Translations under genes and position numbers: made by a program
Shown here: positions 36,401 through 46,618 of the stretch, in pieces
Numbering within the stretch: position 1 is the first letter of the stretch
How the letters are laid out: each line of letters starts with the position of its first letter
The notes under the pieces: model-generated
The model's database searches: none
Seen by the model: the letters and a program-made list of their open reading frames with translations, nothing else
Told to the model about the DNA's origin: nothing
Source of the DNA: a virus
Direction: 5' to 3' (one strand)
IMG/VR virus record: IMGVR_UViG_3300020469_000060
Coordinates: 1 to 54,686 of that record
Length of the DNA stretch: 54,686 nt

Positions 36401-39400
36401 GTTAAAATTTCTAGAAACTCATTATTTCTATAACCACTTCCAGTATTGCCTATAGAAGAGTTGGTGCCAGTACCAGTAAAGTTAAATGAAATTACTGTTC
36501 CAAGACCCGAAATAGACACCGTAGCAGCTGCCGAAACCAGTGGTTGATACCCAAAACCTTCAGATGAACCAATTGATTGTATAATACCAGCAACAGGGAA
36601 ACTACTAATACCAACATCTTCTGATAATATTTTAGGATTACCAGTAAATATCGCACTAGTAATTCCAGCAACTTCATCAAGACGATAATCTTCGTCCACT
36701 GTTACTCCTGGAAGTTGGAAAACTCCATTCACCAACATTACTGCATTATTAGTTGCAATTCCAGTAATTGGAACTCCATCATCATCACGAATTTCAAAAA
36801 TTGAATTAATAGCATTAAATCTATCAGATATATCCTGGAAGACATGATTATTGGTATATGTATCAGTTGTTGCCGAAGTAATTTTACCTCTCATGTAACT
36901 TCTTCCACTAAACGTAGATCCTTTTGCAACTCCCTGCCAATCAATTTCGCTAGAAACATTAGGATCACTTACAGGTTCAAGACCATAAGGTGCTTCAGAG
37001 AAACTTATTGTACTATTGGTAATATTATAATTTCCACTAATTTTAGTAATTAAAGATCCTGCGGGGTGGTTTAAGAACCGTGTTCCAAGTCTTGCTCTTC
37101 TAACACTAATTCTAGTTTCACTGCCAGCAACGCCAACTCCAGTAATCTTCATAAGTTCATCATTAATTTTAATATCATCCCCACCAAAGAATGATGTAAC
37201 ACCTACAAATTCAAGAATATCTGTAGTAGAAAGAGCAGTAACTCTAAGTGAACTAGTAATCGCTGTAGATACAATAGGACTTTGAATAAAGTTATCAAGT
37301 GTTACAATAACTCTAGAATTTTGATCGGTTGTCAATAATCTATGAGAAGTTCCACTCCCGACCGTAGTGAAATCTATAAATGTTGGGGTAGGAAGAAGAG
37401 CTGCTTGAGGACTTGTTGCCAATCCAATAGTATCATCATCAACTTTAATTACAAATAAATTTTCGCCATCATTTGGAAGTAATGTTGTTTGACCAACTCC
37501 AGTAATAAATGTTTGAGCAATGCCAATCGCAGAAGATTTGTCATTAATATCATTTCTAAAATAACTAACTTTTTCTCCAGATATAAAGAAATGATTTGGT
37601 AACTTAATAATATTATCTGTTACGCTAACTACTCCAACATTGCCCCCATCAAACCAAAATTCGAATATGTCTTGCTTATCGTGAGTTAGATCAAAGTCAG
37701 TCTTAACTGCATTAAATGTTCCAATATAATCATCTCTATCTCCAGTAATAACTCCATTTGTAAAATCGAGATGAGTATCAACATCATCACTTGAAGCAGA
37801 CTTTAGGTGATGAGCTAAAACATTAACTTCAGTCTCAATATTTGCATTTGGAGTAAAGTGTACATTTAATCCAAAACCAGTTGAATCTATTTCTGCACCA
37901 AATGTACCCAAACCGGAAGAGGTGCGTAGACCTGCAAATTCTACTATGTAACTTTCGCTACTAACACCAACAGCATCAATTGTTTCGACGACAATTATTT
38001 CTAAAGATTCATGTTCATTATTTGTTTTATCAGAAACGTTAACATATAACTTAGTAGCATGATATTCTTCCGAATTTTCAATAAAACGATATCCACTAAT
38101 AGTATTGATTCCTGGGGATGCTGAAGATGGAATGTTAGTAGATCTAGCTTCAAGTTTTGCATGATTCATATTATAAGTTGAAATTCCTGTTGTTGCAGTT
38201 TGTGCGAGACCAACCTGAATAGTATTAATTACTGCAGTTGTTCCAATTCCTGCATTAGGAATAAATTCAACTATAATATTATTATTATCAAGATATTGCC
38301 AGAAAGTTCCATATCCAACGTTGTCAGGACTGCTACCAAGAGTTGTAAATAACTGTCCAAAACCATCATCACCATGATTATACACTTCCGTTCCATTATG
38401 AAGTAAATTTAACTGTGTGAATGCAAATTCTTCATTTTGAGAACCACTATCGGGATTAATAGAAACCATAACAGATAGTGCATTATACGTGCTTCCAATG
38501 GAAACAATAGTAACTCCAGTTCCAACACTATTAAATTTGGTACTCGATGTATTGATTACAGCAATATCACCAAAAGAACTATTTCCTATGCCAGCAAATT
38601 CATCGTCAATTTTGTAAGAAATATAAGAAATATTAAAATCATTAAAATCTACTTTTTCATCTACAGGATAAAATCTAACAAAACCTTGTCCTGCCGAAAT
38701 ACCAAAATCAAGAGAACCTAGAGTTTTATCTGTGGTATTAGTTATACCATATTCGTTACTGTAGCTATAATTATCATCATGAATTACATCAAAGATTGAT
38801 ACTTGTCTTTCTGAAGTAAATCTCTTATCTCTAGCAAGGACAATGTATCTTAAAAATCTATGACTATCTAAGTTAAATACGTCAAGGTCAACATATTCTT
38901 CTGTTCTTGGTCTATGGTTAAAGTAAGGACTAATGTCATCTATCGCCAAGACTCTGTTACCAATTGCTTCATCAAAAGAAGATATGAATCTAGATTCAAA
39001 AATTATATTAGTTGAAATTAAATCATCACCAAGTTCAGCATAATCTTCTCTTACTAAATCAAAATCATTTACACAATTAATATCCATTACTCCTACAATG
39101 TCTTTAATTAAATTGACATATGAAGAACCTTTAGTTGGTGAAGTTGTAAACGAAGATTGATTTTGATAAGATTCAAGTTGATAATTAGCAAACTTTTTGT
39201 AACCTGCAACGTGAGTCATTGCAGAAATTGGATCATTCCACTTTTGTAAAGGTACAGTAGATTTTAGAGAATATGAGAAATTTTGATAATAATCATTATC
39301 GGGAATTCTTTGAAGGTCATTATTCAAGAAACCTGCAATTTGCTTCCATCCCTTGTCTCTTTTTATAGTACTTCCATACTTACCATATGCTTTGAATGGG

Positions 39401-42400
39401 AATATATTTTCATCAATTAATCCTCTAGATTTTGAAGTAACTCCAGTAATTTTTTCGTTTGCAATAAATTCATCAGTAGAGTTAATTTTGAGAATTGAAT
39501 ATTCTTCGTCCCAATCTTCAACTATAGCTGTTTTGTTGCCAGATTTAATTATTTCATCAACAATAAATTTATTTTGTTTAATATCTACAGTAAAAATTGG
39601 GAAATCTCTTTGAGGAAGTAATCTTGGAGTAGATGCAATTTTATCAAATTCAATAACACTCAATCCAGTCCCTAATTGATCTCCAATACTAAACGTAACA
39701 ACTCCTGCTGCTCCACCAATGTTAGGATCAACCGCAGTAATGGTGAATAAATCATAATTATATTCATAACTGTTAAACCCTCGCTCAGAAGAACCAATAC
39801 CAGGATTACATCCCTCAACCATCAGTTTTTCACCAACAACAAATGGATAGTAATCTCCAGTAGAATATTCTGTTTTTATAGTTGCTGCAACTGTTCTTGT
39901 TGTTGGATCATATACCATACCATTACTGAGAGGACCGACATCAACTGGAACACCAGCACCAGATTTAATCGGATAAATCTTTGGTAGAACATTATTCATT
40001 CCATAAGTATTCTTAAGAATCTCTACTTTAGATTCTTTACTATTAAATCTAAGATCAATATCTTCTACAATTTTACCAGTAATTCCATCAACAACAATTA
40101 AATTTTTAGCGTCAAGATAACCTCTACCAAGAGAAGAAATTCCAATAGATTCAATAGAAGTAAATGGAGTAATACGTAAAGATTGTGAGTAGAAAAATAT
40201 TGGATTAAGTGTTTGATCCGATGGGAAATCATATCCATAATCAGTAATTTCGATATCTTCAATTTTTCCAATATCAGAACTTTGCAGTTCTAATACGGAT
40301 CCAAAACCATTTGTAGTTGTAACTGTAGTTAATCCAGGAAGAACCTTATAGTTTTCACCAGTATTCAGCATTTCTATTTCAGTGATTGATCCATCTGTAT
40401 GAGTACAATCAGTTATATACGATAATGATGCGTTATCAGAAGTATATAAATCATTTTCAGGAACTTTACTCAAACTATAAGTAAAGCTGGTAGCAGTAGA
40501 AACTGTTACTTTATGCGAACCTGAGTACGCACTATCCATAATTGTAATGGAACCTGCGCCAGATACAGATTTATCAAGATATACACCTTTTTTAGATTCT
40601 TGTAGTGGAACTCCAGGAGTATATTTGGGAAGTAAATTATAATAAAGTTCTTTTGGTGTGGTATCATCAACATTTAAAATTATCGTTGAATCTTGACCAA
40701 CTCTTCCAGTTTTTATTACTTTAAATTCAGTATCTGTTGAATTTTTTGTCCAGGGTTTTGTAAATGTATTATCTTCATAAAAATCTAAATCAAATGCAGG
40801 ATAGTCATTTTGAAAATAAGTATACTTTAAAGATTCATCTGATAAGTCAAATTTAACTATACTATATCCCTCAACATCAATTTTAGGATTAACTGGACTT
40901 AAAGTTCCCGTAGTGGTTGCTATACCAACAACAGTAATCGGTTGCTCTAGTTGAGAATTATATAAGGTTTCCGAAAGTTTAAAATTATCCTTATCAATTT
41001 TGACTGAATAATATGCAGTATTATGATTAAATGCCGCTAGTGCTTTATCACTAGTATGGATAAGTTTATCTCCCGTCGAGAAACCATGGTCTTCAATGTT
41101 AACAATTCCGGTAATTGTATCAATACCAAGAGGTTCAAACGTTTTTGGATTTATTATAATATTTCTATTATAATCATCATATTTTACAACTACAGTTTTT
41201 TCAATCTTAGGTTTAATGTCAAATACAATTCTATGCCCAGAACTTAATCCATGAGTAGTTGCAGTACTAACTGTTACTTTATTACTAACTACATTTGCTG
41301 TAATTTTTGGATACTGAGTAGTAAAACTATGATATGAACTATTTCCAGCGCCGACAAAATATACTAGTCCAATATTATTGGTTGACGCTGCAACTCCCAC
41401 AAATGTCCCTGTAGAACCAATACCAACTTTAACTGTAGAAATTCCAATAAAATCTTTATTAAATTTTGCAACATAGTAACTTCTGTCATCAATAAAATCA
41501 GATCCAAAACCAATAGATGTAGTAGTATCTTCATAACTAATTGAAACTGCATCACTTCGATTTTTATTATATTTGACAATATCACCTGTTTGAAGATTGT
41601 GATCTTTTATATAAATTTTTTGCGGTAAAACAAATACATTTGTTGCTCCAGTACCAGGATTTGCAAAACTTATAGTAACTCCTAAACCTGGATTTGAAAT
41701 ACTAGGAGATAATCCTACAGATTCAACAGGATTAAAATAAATTTCTCTATTTAATTTAAATTTAAAAGAATTGTCATAATCAGAATTAAACAAAAATTTA
41801 TTTTGTAAAATTGTTGCTGCAGTTCCTACAAGGTGAATTGGTGAAGATGTTCCATCAATACCTCTGAGAATTCTAAGTCTACCTGATTGTTTTTCGACAT
41901 TAAGAACCTTAACCTTTTCATCAGATATTTGAAGAATATCATTTTCTCTAATTTTATCAAAATTGGTATTGTTAACATACAGATATGCAGGAGAACCACT
42001 ATTGCCAATAATATCTAAAGCATAAGTCGTTGTTCCAAGACCAACAAGAGTACATTCTGTTGCAGGAACAGTTACTGTATAACTTCCTTTATATGGAGAT
42101 TTTACTGTTGAAAAATTTGAAAGGGTTACTATATCTTTATCACTATAGTCATGGGGACTTGTTCCAATAGCAATAAACTCGCCTTTTTTTGTAGATGGAT
42201 AAAGATCTATATTATTATATACTGTACTACATGCAATACTTGATATCTTTTTGCCTTCAATAAAAGATACTCTAGCAGCAATACCAGATCCTCCAGATTT
42301 AGTTTGATCAAAAACTAATCTATCGTTTACTTTATATAAATCTCCACCACTTAATATTTTTACAGAATCAACCTTTCCTCTACGAACTGTATTTGTAGTT

Positions 42401-45400
42401 AATTTTTGCTTTAGATCATTTGGAAGTGTAATGTATGGATATCTTGTATTTTTGTCAAAGAAATTATATACTGAAGTGTTTCTCTTATAATCACTTTGAT
42501 TTAAATCAAAATCATCTTGATTTGAAATTCTTTCAGTATTAAATTTACTTGGAATTGAATAGTAATTTTCTCCAATTACGTATGGGAAAATAGGTTTCTT
42601 ATAATTTTTAAATACTCCACTACCATCAACAAGATCACTTATAGTGCAAAAATATGCATAGGTTCCATTTGGAAAGTCTGGAGTTATGCAATATCTTCCA
42701 TTATTTTCATCAAGAACACTTTCATCTTCTACTCTATAAAAAGTAAAATCTTCTATAAAATATCCAGAAGCAAAATTAGGAGGTCTATTGTCTTTAAGAG
42801 AAGATTCATCAATATATCCACTCTTCATTCTAGTAACTATGCCACCAGACCTTAAAGAATATCCATAGGGTCCGTAGATGGGATTTCCATCATATGCCCA
42901 TCCAATGATGGGAGAATGATTTTTCGAGTCTAGTTCTGTTCTATTAAAAGGAATATCGTTTGTTCCATATGCCTTATTACCTTCAGAGTCACTTGGAACC
43001 ATTAGTCTTCTCAAATATCTCGGAGCATAAATGTGAGCATATTGAATACCATAATCTTTAGTAAGTGATCGTGTCAATACTCCATCATCTTGTTCAAGTT
43101 TATCTAGATTTTCTTGGAATAAATTTATTTTCCAAGATTGCAATTTGGGTTTCAATTTAGATTGAGAAAGAGATTCTAAAGATACTGCACGAATTGTAGT
43201 ATTATCTGGACTATAACCACGACCACCTTCAATTACGATAATTTTATCAAGTGTACCATCACTTTTAATTGTTGAGGTTAATACGGCACCAGTTCCATCC
43301 CCATCAACAATAATATCTGGAGAAGAAGTAAAATTTTGACCTCTATTCAAAGGAATTGCTTTAGTTATTTGGCCATTGTTAGTAATAACTTTAATTTGAG
43401 AAGATTGTCCAACGGAATAACGAACAACGGGATTTCTTTCAAAATCTACAATATCAGTAACACCATAACCAACTCCACCGTTACTCATATGAATATTATC
43501 AATTAATCCTCTAAATCTTGGTTGAATTTGAGCAACAAAATCTGATCCAATACCAGTTTTTCCAGAAAGAGTAACGGTAATTGGTGGATGATTAAAAGTA
43601 TGAGTACCAACTCCAGATCTAACTAAATTAACATATTCGCCTCTATTCAAAAATATATTCGCAGTATTTCCGACTCCAAGAACAGAAAGTTTGAATGTAT
43701 CTTTGTCTAAAACGGTTGCAATATAATCAGTGTTTATATCAAGACCTGTTAGTGTAGTTTCTGTAGAACCATAATATTGGATTATATCACCAGTGATATA
43801 CCCATGATTAATAGACGTGATCGCATTTTGCGCTGTATTGATGCCTACGTGGGGAGAAGTAGTCTTTCTGTTAGAATACCCCTCACCAGGTTCAATGACA
43901 CTAATAGAGTCTATCTGACGCTTCTTAAGGAGTGCTTTTAAATTATGTCTACCAATACCATTCCCAGTTAAGTCTACGGTGTTAATACCGGCAGCAGCAT
44001 CATTGCGAGTATTGAAAAGTTTTACATGAGTAGAATTTGCAACTCCAACGTAATATGATGCATTGGTCGTCAATCCTACAATTGCTCTTTGATTTGCAGT
44101 CCTATATGTAACTTGTTCGTAGTTCCTAAATTTATGAAATGTAGAAAATCCAATTGTGTTGGTAGTTTTATTAATAATAGTACTATCAAATTCAGCAATA
44201 TGGTCAGACAACTTCATATTTACTGAAGCAGTGGCACCTTTTCCATTGCCACCAGATATTTTAATAGTAGGAGTTCCTTCATAGTCAAATCCTCTACTAA
44301 TAATATTAATAGAATCTAAAGAACCCGTAACTCCAAGAAAACCACTTGCGCCTCTTCCGTTAGAATCTTCAATGATTAAATTTGGTGGATTAATGATATC
44401 AAATTGATTATCTGAAGAGATTACGTCAATACTTTTAACTTCTCCATAGTAAATATTTCTGCTCGACTTGTAGTTTAAAATTTCAACACCATTTGCTAAA
44501 ATTCCAGTCATTCCTGGACGAGTTTTAATAATACTTGAGGATTCCTGTGATGGTACTGGAATTTCTCTTAAAAGTTTCTGGTCCTGTAAAATTTGATCAT
44601 AATAATCATATAATCTAATCTTATTATTTTTTACTGTTGTAGATTCAAACGTAACATATTTTTTAAAGAAAATATTTTCTTTACTAATAGAAAATTTTAA
44701 AGTAGTATCATTAACCTTACTGACATAATAAGCACCAGCATCAAATAATTTAGTTCCCTCAATATTTTCAGTTTGCTTATTTCCATTTATATCATAAAAA
44801 TTTCTTGAAATGACTTCAGAATAATATTGAACTTTATCTCCAGTATTTAATCCATGATTTTTAGTAAATGAAACTTCAGTTCCTTCAAAAGTTCCATTGA
44901 TATCTAAATCAATGGAACCAATAGAGATTCCTTTTGATGGTATGGATGAAGATGCTACTAAAATATTATTATTGGAATCATTATAGACGTTCTGAACGTT
45001 TGAATGGTAATTTTCTATATTTTTAAAATTAGGTGCAATACCCTTTGAAATTCTTTTTCTTATAGTATAGATTTTATTAACATCTAATTCAGAATCTGAT
45101 CTAAGGTCTATTTTAGTATCACTAACAATAGACTTAATTTCAGATCTTATTAATTCCCCAGAATTATCAATTACATCAATAATATCACCATCATGAAAAT
45201 ATTGTTTATTATTTAATTCTAGTGAGTATGTATTATCGGTTAAATCAATTGTAGATATTGACTTAACTGTAAAAGTTATTTTATGATTATAAATCCAACT
45301 ATTAAATTTATAACCTTCACCATTGAAACCAATGGTTTTTACTCTGGATAAGATTCCTTTTTTATTATAAAGAGAACCACTTGGAATATCCGCATAATTA

Positions 45401-46605
45401 ATTATTGAAGAAATATTACCTTCAACACGCTCACCATCTATAGTTGCATATGCAAAAGTATTACTATCTGATACAGATTCTTCTTCCTCAATTTCTTTAA
45501 AGATGAAATCAATATCTCTAAACTGATTAATTGTTTTAGAACCATAGTATAGATTCCCAGATGTTCCGTCACTGTAAGTAACTCTCAAATTGCCAGTTTT
45601 AGCAAAACCAACTGTTGAATCAACATCAAGAATTGTTGAACCTATAGAAACCTTGTTTAATAATCTAGTTTTTGATGTTGTTTTAAAATCCCCATAAATT
45701 GCTCCATCAAATGTAATATCCCTATTATATCCAGCATCAATATCAAGTCTATAATATATTTTTCCACTATCTCCAACTACTCTTTCTGAATATGCAATAG
45801 GTGCATATGATTTTGAAGGTCTATCTTGAAAAATAGTAATATTTTCAATGTTATCAAACTTATCTGCGTTCAGAGTGGGTTCAATTACCAAACTTTCTAC
45901 TTGATCATATTGTGCATCTGAAGGTCTAAAAAGTAACTCTGTAGGATTTATTAGTTCTACATTTACTCCATATAAAGCTTTAAATAAAATTTTAAAAGAT
46001 TCTTCAGTTCCTTTTGATGCATAAAAACTTCTTATCTGCTTAAGAAAGGTATTTTGATTTACTCCATAACTAAGTTCTCTATCATCAAACCCTAATGCAA
46101 GTTCTTTTTTCTTTTTGTTTAAAAATTCGGATAGAAAGAGAACGCTAAGATTTATAATATCATTATTCCGTTTATGTCTTTTAGCATTAGTAGTTTCAAA
46201 TAACACTGAATCTAATTCATTGATATCTGTATACTCACAAACACCACTAAATCCTCTAATACATCCCGTAAAAGTAGTTGCAGTCTTACCAGTATATGTA
46301 ATAATTTCATCTTCAATTTTTAGAAGTCCATATTCATCCGGGAATCCTGAAGTTGAAGATACTGCAATTTCATTATCAGAAGCACTAATATTTTTTTCTA
46401 ACTTAATAGAAGATACTGTATTCGTAAAAGAATCAATTTTATTATATTGATCAATATTATTGATCAAATCAATTGGACCACCTTGATACTCCTGTCCTCT
46501 GTAATACTCTCTTAAAAATTCAGATATCAGAGGAAAATCCGACCTGACATATTCAGGAACTTGATTCTTAACGATTTTGGAAAGTTGAACTCTTTTTTCT
46601 GTCAT
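33424..46605 (-). CDS. 7: gp7 baseplate wedge protein, giant form
   Basis: A 4393-aa protein; T4 gp7 has 1032 aa. The anchor to gp7 is near the N-terminus: FLKQIRSFYASKGTEESFKILFKALYGVNVELINP at about residues 200-235 parallels T4 SRSYDFYSTKGIEASYKFLFKVLYNEEVEIE, preceded by a DFPLISEFLREYY segment like T4 DSNFEAFCEAYIQYL. Gene order 25-6-7-8 agrees. The rest is a long chain of beta modules. There are about seven units with H-[GN]-x-x-x-[TS]-G-[DEH]-x-[VIL] (near residues 585, 825, 938, 1672, 1790, 1845 and 3010), several GxGY units, three IDdE...RG units, and a YHYH-like domain (IIGWAYDGNPIYGPYGY) near 1230. It would be the hub-distal wedge and a very long external structure. Confidence 0.9.
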   Translation of the reverse strand: MTEKRVQLSKIVKNQVPEYVRSDFPLISEFLREYYRGQEYQGGPIDLINNIDQYNKIDSFTNTVSSIKLEKNISASDNEIAVSSTSGFPDEYGLLKIEDEIITYTGKTATTFTGCIRGFSGVCEYTDINELDSVLFETTNAKRHKRNNDIINLSVLFLSEFLNKKKKELALGFDDRELSYGVNQNTFLKQIRSFYASKGTEESFKILFKALYGVNVELINPTELLFRPSDAQYDQVESLVIEPTLNADKFDNIENITIFQDRPSKSYAPIAYSERVVGDSGKIYYRLDIDAGYNRDITFDGAIYGDFKTTSKTRLLNKVSIGSTILDVDSTVGFAKTGNLRVTYSDGTSGNLYYGSKTINQFRDIDFIFKEIEEEESVSDSNTFAYATIDGERVEGNISSIINYADIPSGSLYNKKGILSRVKTIGFNGEGYKFNSWIYNHKITFTVKSISTIDLTDNTYSLELNNKQYFHDGDIIDVIDNSGELIRSEIKSIVSDTKIDLRSDSELDVNKIYTIRKRISKGIAPNFKNIENYHSNVQNVYNDSNNNILVASSSIPSKGISIGSIDLDINGTFEGTEVSFTKNHGLNTGDKVQYYSEVISRNFYDINGNKQTENIEGTKLFDAGAYYVSKVNDTTLKFSISKENIFFKKYVTFESTTVKNNKIRLYDYYDQILQDQKLLREIPVPSQESSSIIKTRPGMTGILANGVEILNYKSSRNIYYGEVKSIDVISSDNQFDIINPPNLIIEDSNGRGASGFLGVTGSLDSINIISRGFDYEGTPTIKISGGNGKGATASVNMKLSDHIAEFDSTIINKTTNTIGFSTFHKFRNYEQVTYRTANQRAIVGLTTNASYYVGVANSTHVKLFNTRNDAAAGINTVDLTGNGIGRHNLKALLKKRQIDSISVIEPGEGYSNRKTTSPHVGINTAQNAITSINHGYITGDIIQYYGSTETTLTGLDINTDYIATVLDKDTFKLSVLGVGNTANIFLNRGEYVNLVRSGVGTHTFNHPPITVTLSGKTGIGSDFVAQIQPRFRGLIDNIHMSNGGVGYGVTDIVDFERNPVVRYSVGQSSQIKVITNNGQITKAIPLNRGQNFTSSPDIIVDGDGTGAVLTSTIKSDGTLDKIIVIEGGRGYSPDNTTIRAVSLESLSQSKLKPKLQSWKINLFQENLDKLEQDDGVLTRSLTKDYGIQYAHIYAPRYLRRLMVPSDSEGNKAYGTNDIPFNRTELDSKNHSPIIGWAYDGNPIYGPYGYSLRSGGIVTRMKSGYIDESSLKDNRPPNFASGYFIEDFTFYRVEDESVLDENNGRYCITPDFPNGTYAYFCTISDLVDGSGVFKNYKKPIFPYVIGENYYSIPSKFNTERISNQDDFDLNQSDYKRNTSVYNFFDKNTRYPYITLPNDLKQKLTTNTVRRGKVDSVKILSGGDLYKVNDRLVFDQTKSGGSGIAARVSFIEGKKISSIACSTVYNNIDLYPSTKKGEFIAIGTSPHDYSDKDIVTLSNFSTVKSPYKGSYTVTVPATECTLVGLGTTTYALDIIGNSGSPAYLYVNNTNFDKIRENDILQISDEKVKVLNVEKQSGRLRILRGIDGTSSPIHLVGTAATILQNKFLFNSDYDNSFKFKLNREIYFNPVESVGLSPSISNPGLGVTISFANPGTGATNVFVLPQKIYIKDHNLQTGDIVKYNKNRSDAVSISYEDTTTSIGFGSDFIDDRSYYVAKFNKDFIGISTVKVGIGSTGTFVGVAASTNNIGLVYFVGAGNSSYHSFTTQYPKITANVVSNKVTVSTATTHGLSSGHRIVFDIKPKIEKTVVVKYDDYNRNIIINPKTFEPLGIDTITGIVNIEDHGFSTGDKLIHTSDKALAAFNHNTAYYSVKIDKDNFKLSETLYNSQLEQPITVVGIATTTGTLSPVNPKIDVEGYSIVKFDLSDESLKYTYFQNDYPAFDLDFYEDNTFTKPWTKNSTDTEFKVIKTGRVGQDSTIILNVDDTTPKELYYNLLPKYTPGVPLQESKKGVYLDKSVSGAGSITIMDSAYSGSHKVTVSTATSFTYSLSKVPENDLYTSDNASLSYITDCTHTDGSITEIEMLNTGENYKVLPGLTTVTTTNGFGSVLELQSSDIGKIEDIEITDYGYDFPSDQTLNPIFFYSQSLRITPFTSIESIGISSLGRGYLDAKNLIVVDGITGKIVEDIDLRFNSKESKVEILKNTYGMNNVLPKIYPIKSGAGVPVDVGPLSNGMVYDPTTRTVAATIKTEYSTGDYYPFVVGEKLMVEGCNPGIGSSERGFNSYEYNYDLFTITAVDPNIGGAAGVVTFSIGDQLGTGLSVIEFDKIASTPRLLPQRDFPIFTVDIKQNKFIVDEIIKSGNKTAIVEDWDEEYSILKINSTDEFIANEKITGVTSKSRGLIDENIFPFKAYGKYGSTIKRDKGWKQIAGFLNNDLQRIPDNDYYQNFSYSLKSTVPLQKWNDPISAMTHVAGYKKFANYQLESYQNQSSFTTSPTKGSSYVNLIKDIVGVMDINCVNDFDLVREDYAELGDDLISTNIIFESRFISSFDEAIGNRVLAIDDISPYFNHRPRTEEYVDLDVFNLDSHRFLRYIVLARDKRFTSERQVSIFDVIHDDNYSYSNEYGITNTTDKTLGSLDFGISAGQGFVRFYPVDEKVDFNDFNISYISYKIDDEFAGIGNSSFGDIAVINTSSTKFNSVGTGVTIVSIGSTYNALSVMVSINPDSGSQNEEFAFTQLNLLHNGTEVYNHGDDGFGQLFTTLGSSPDNVGYGTFWQYLDNNNIIVEFIPNAGIGTTAVINTIQVGLAQTATTGISTYNMNHAKLEARSTNIPSSASPGINTISGYRFIENSEEYHATKLYVNVSDKTNNEHESLEIIVVETIDAVGVSSESYIVEFAGLRTSSGLGTFGAEIDSTGFGLNVHFTPNANIETEVNVLAHHLKSASSDDVDTHLDFTNGVITGDRDDYIGTFNAVKTDFDLTHDKQDIFEFWFDGGNVGVVSVTDNIIKLPNHFFISGEKVSYFRNDINDKSSAIGIAQTFITGVGQTTLLPNDGENLFVIKVDDDTIGLATSPQAALLPTPTFIDFTTVGSGTSHRLLTTDQNSRVIVTLDNFIQSPIVSTAITSSLRVTALSTTDILEFVGVTSFFGGDDIKINDELMKITGVGVAGSETRISVRRARLGTRFLNHPAGSLITKISGNYNITNSTISFSEAPYGLEPVSDPNVSSEIDWQGVAKGSTFSGRSYMRGKITSATTDTYTNNHVFQDISDRFNAINSIFEIRDDDGVPITGIATNNAVMLVNGVFQLPGVTVDEDYRLDEVAGITSAIFTGNPKILSEDVGISSFPVAGIIQSIGSSEGFGYQPLVSAAATVSISGLGTVISFNFTGTGTNSSIGNTGSGYRNNEFLEILTETNHIVSAGTTEIFIDNQNSVFGILNEVYDGTNTYIGIGTIKKASLSKVASIGVGNTSVNLTIGNPTLLDIPSGTQVSIGVTLPYGIVNVSAATSNISSGAVSGLTYNVLDADYDGTTGILSLTIPIDHELNQGDYITINDNSLRFTCSSDNNTRVKTYPRPNLDTNSWNRPLRLEDVSGENIQTFVGFSTFVYFNISDATYDHNTGDLELTIGSHNLVVDRGISLETDSLTFTCAQDSHGSNHTYPRATDPAANTTLDISAVTATTITVNVGTNPATVSAGIHTFVSATSNAVRTGGQYTHTFVSSDEGAIVSTATTSIQHIGFTTVITGTGNISTSVNITNPGFNLNIGIGSDTVLPDIIFDEPLPYSNIPLVYSDENTLTGVGTQARVNVVVGNGSSVVSFEFTNTGYAYGNGDILTIPIGGQTGIPTTGSSNFEEFKLTIDKTFDDNFNGWSLGELEVLDNVNAYIDSKRKLFPLIRNGERISIIASRGSKIDPAQLLLVFLNNILQVPGESYLFAGGNRIRFTEAPRVGDFLRIVFYKGNGAGTDVVTKEVIETVKIGDDLRIKSNDIRLNEDPRIVNDIVTTDTVETFPYYGPGNTSDVELTRPVDWCRQTEDRIIDGLVVSKSRKFYEPNILPSANLIKSVGIGSTVFHLDTARPVFNQNNENTTSLLFQDKIKIHQLVEKQSATATATVSAAGTVSSVAITNGGKGYVNIPNVSIASITGVGIGTTTTASASATITNGVVTGITITNAGGVGYSTLSTPKVLISPPESENFEECNVYYPGGYRGDSGTVVGFATTAIGADTFALFDLYIPANDVVFGLNSFTVAENGTTHKYTPGIGITITQIDVGDAFILYNSNIGSATTSITSYDGEGNVLGISTSYLDGVYEPVEVSTISKVIGGIGTAVVRVRAKVDNPPVGFDFDANFNGTTGMTTSNYQGSYSWGRISVETRQTAIGYSAYNMQGIGGISTSPNILRSEPLRFVNYG

Positions 46606-46618
46606 TTTAATTTAAGTA

